A DNA stretch of 6,953 nucleotides from NCBI GenBank assembly GCA_010030605.1, contig RHCK01000083.1, positions 1 through 6,953 of the forward strand. The letters run 5' to 3'. A program made the position numbers and the translations under genes. The notes beneath the pieces are model-generated. The model worked only from the letters and a program-made list of their open reading frames with translations, did not search any database and was not told where the DNA came from. This stretch comes from Acidimicrobiia bacterium. Its GTDB lineage: Bacteria > Actinomycetota > Acidimicrobiia > Acidimicrobiales > Ilumatobacteraceae. Below, in pieces: positions 6,063 through 6,953 of the stretch; position 1 is the first letter of the stretch; each line of letters begins with the position of its first letter.

Positions 6063-6953
6063 ATGTCCGGTATCCGTAAGTCGAAGGCCGCGGTCCTGTG
6101 GGGCCTCAATCAGGAATGGAAGATCGAAGAGATCGAGATCCATCCGCCCAAGACCGGCGAGGTCGTCGTGCACTGGAAGGCCGCTGGTCTGTGCCACAGC
6201 GATGAGCATCTCGTCACCGGAGACTTGGTTCCGCCCGAAGAAGTGTGGCCGCTCATGGGCATCGAGAGTTTCTTCCCCATTATCGGTGGTCACGAGGGCG
6301 CTGGTGTCGTGGTGGAAGTTGGTCCCGGAGTCACGAGCGTGGCCGTGGGCGATCATGTGTCGGCGTCGTTCGTGCCGTCGTGCGGTCGATGCCGTTACTG
6401 CTCGACCGGTCGTCAGAACCTCTGCGACAACGGTGCCAAGACCTTCGTCGGTGGAATGATCACCGACGACACGCATCGCCATTTCGTGAACGGCAAGCCC
6501 GTCACGCTCATGGCCAAGGTCGGCACGTTCTCCGAGTACGCCTGCGTGAGCGAGCAGTCCATCATCAAGGTGGAGAAGGACATCCCGCTCGAATGCGTCG
6601 CACTGGTGTCGTGTGGTGTGGCCACCGGTTGGGGTTCGGCCGCCAACCGCGCTGGCACCCAGCCCGGAGACACCGTTGTCGTGGTTGGTATTGGTGGCAT
6701 CGGTATCAACGCCGTTCAGGGAGCGCGCATGGCTGGTGCCAAGCGCATCATCGCCATCGACCCCGTCGAGTTCAAGCGCGAGAAGGCCATGGAGTTCGGT
6801 GCCACCCACACGTTCCCCTCGATGGCCGATGCCATGTTGTCGGTCATGGAGATGACGTACGGACAGATGGCCGATCGCGTCATTATGACCCCCGGCGTTC
6901 TGCACGGCGAGATGATGGGCGAAGCCATGAACCTGGCCGGTAAGGGCAGCACG
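6063..6953 (+). CDS. Second NDMA-dependent (mycofactocin-type) zinc alcohol dehydrogenase, cut by the right edge
   Basis: The first 297 residues are present; by comparison with the upstream paralogue about 85 are missing. Catalytic zinc ligands are C44 (GLCHSDE), H77-E78 (GGHEGAG) and C184 (VSCGVATGWG). The structural zinc cysteines are C107, C110, C113 and C121. The cofactor fold has GIGGIG (209-214) and D233. Against the upstream dehydrogenase it carries a 12-residue insertion between GDL and PIIGGHEG (residues 56-71, beginning VPPEEVWP). That form is known as a subgroup of the NDMA-dependent family. It is expected to be a mycofactocin-coupled alcohol oxidase-like dehydrogenase with bound NAD, with a different substrate from its neighbour. 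ATG 6063 gives the family start (KAAVLWG at 8-14); an in-frame GTG at 6024 is unlikely. Residues 231-250 are identical to 215-234 of the upstream protein, a sign of duplication. Confidence 0.94.
   Translation, partial: MSGIRKSKAAVLWGLNQEWKIEEIEIHPPKTGEVVVHWKAAGLCHSDEHLVTGDLVPPEEVWPLMGIESFFPIIGGHEGAGVVVEVGPGVTSVAVGDHVSASFVPSCGRCRYCSTGRQNLCDNGAKTFVGGMITDDTHRHFVNGKPVTLMAKVGTFSEYACVSEQSIIKVEKDIPLECVALVSCGVATGWGSAANRAGTQPGDTVVVVGIGGIGINAVQGARMAGAKRIIAIDPVEFKREKAMEFGATHTFPSMADAMLSVMEMTYGQMADRVIMTPGVLHGEMMGEAMNLAGKGST

Noticed and set aside
1..6953. tRNA, rRNA, CRISPR array, insertion sequence or integration site
   Set aside because: No clover-leaf, repeat-spacer pattern, terminal inverted repeats or transposase-like product was seen; the window is filled by the seven genes listed.

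Overview
The window is GC-rich and every base lies in or next to a gene. It carries the front half of a mycofactocin system (mftA, mftB, mftC) with three oxidoreductases of families that use or accompany this redox cofactor, and one membrane glycosyltransferase-like gene. Mycofactocin is a peptide-derived redox cofactor found mostly in Actinobacteria. GC content, family content and actinobacterial-style promoters (TANNNT placed 7 nt before an ATG, leaderless mRNA) suggest an actinobacterium. An Acidimicrobiia-like lineage is my best guess, but that rests on general resemblance and not on a phylogenetic test.

Layout. 1-1869 (minus): a large FadH/OYE-family flavin/iron-sulfur oxidoreductase of the mycofactocin-associated type, missing only its extreme C-terminus at the window edge. 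1944-3203 (plus): a polytopic GT-C/ArnT-like membrane glycosyltransferase, divergent from the oxidoreductase. 3166-4296 (minus): mftC, the radical SAM/SPASM maturase, whose 3' end overlaps the glycosyltransferase gene tail to tail. 4274-4552 (minus): mftB, the peptide-binding chaperone. 4576-4749 (minus): mftA, the 57-residue precursor peptide ending in the diagnostic Val-Tyr. 4860-5969 (plus): a complete NDMA-type zinc alcohol dehydrogenase, divergent from mftA. 6063-6953 (plus): a second, paralogous NDMA-type alcohol dehydrogenase cut by the right window edge.

How the genes work together (family knowledge plus inference): MftB binds the MftA leader and presents it to MftC, which decarboxylates the C-terminal Tyr and crosslinks it to the penultimate Val. 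Other enzymes (MftE, MftD, MftF), not encoded in this window, finish and glycosylate the cofactor. The mature cofactor re-oxidises the tightly bound NADH of NDMA-type alcohol dehydrogenases such as the two encoded here. The mftABC transcript and the first dehydrogenase share a 110-bp divergent control region, which suggests co-regulated cofactor and client enzyme. The unusual points are that mftC is followed by a convergent membrane glycosyltransferase gene where mftD is usually found, and that the same presumed -10 word recurs in front of several genes.
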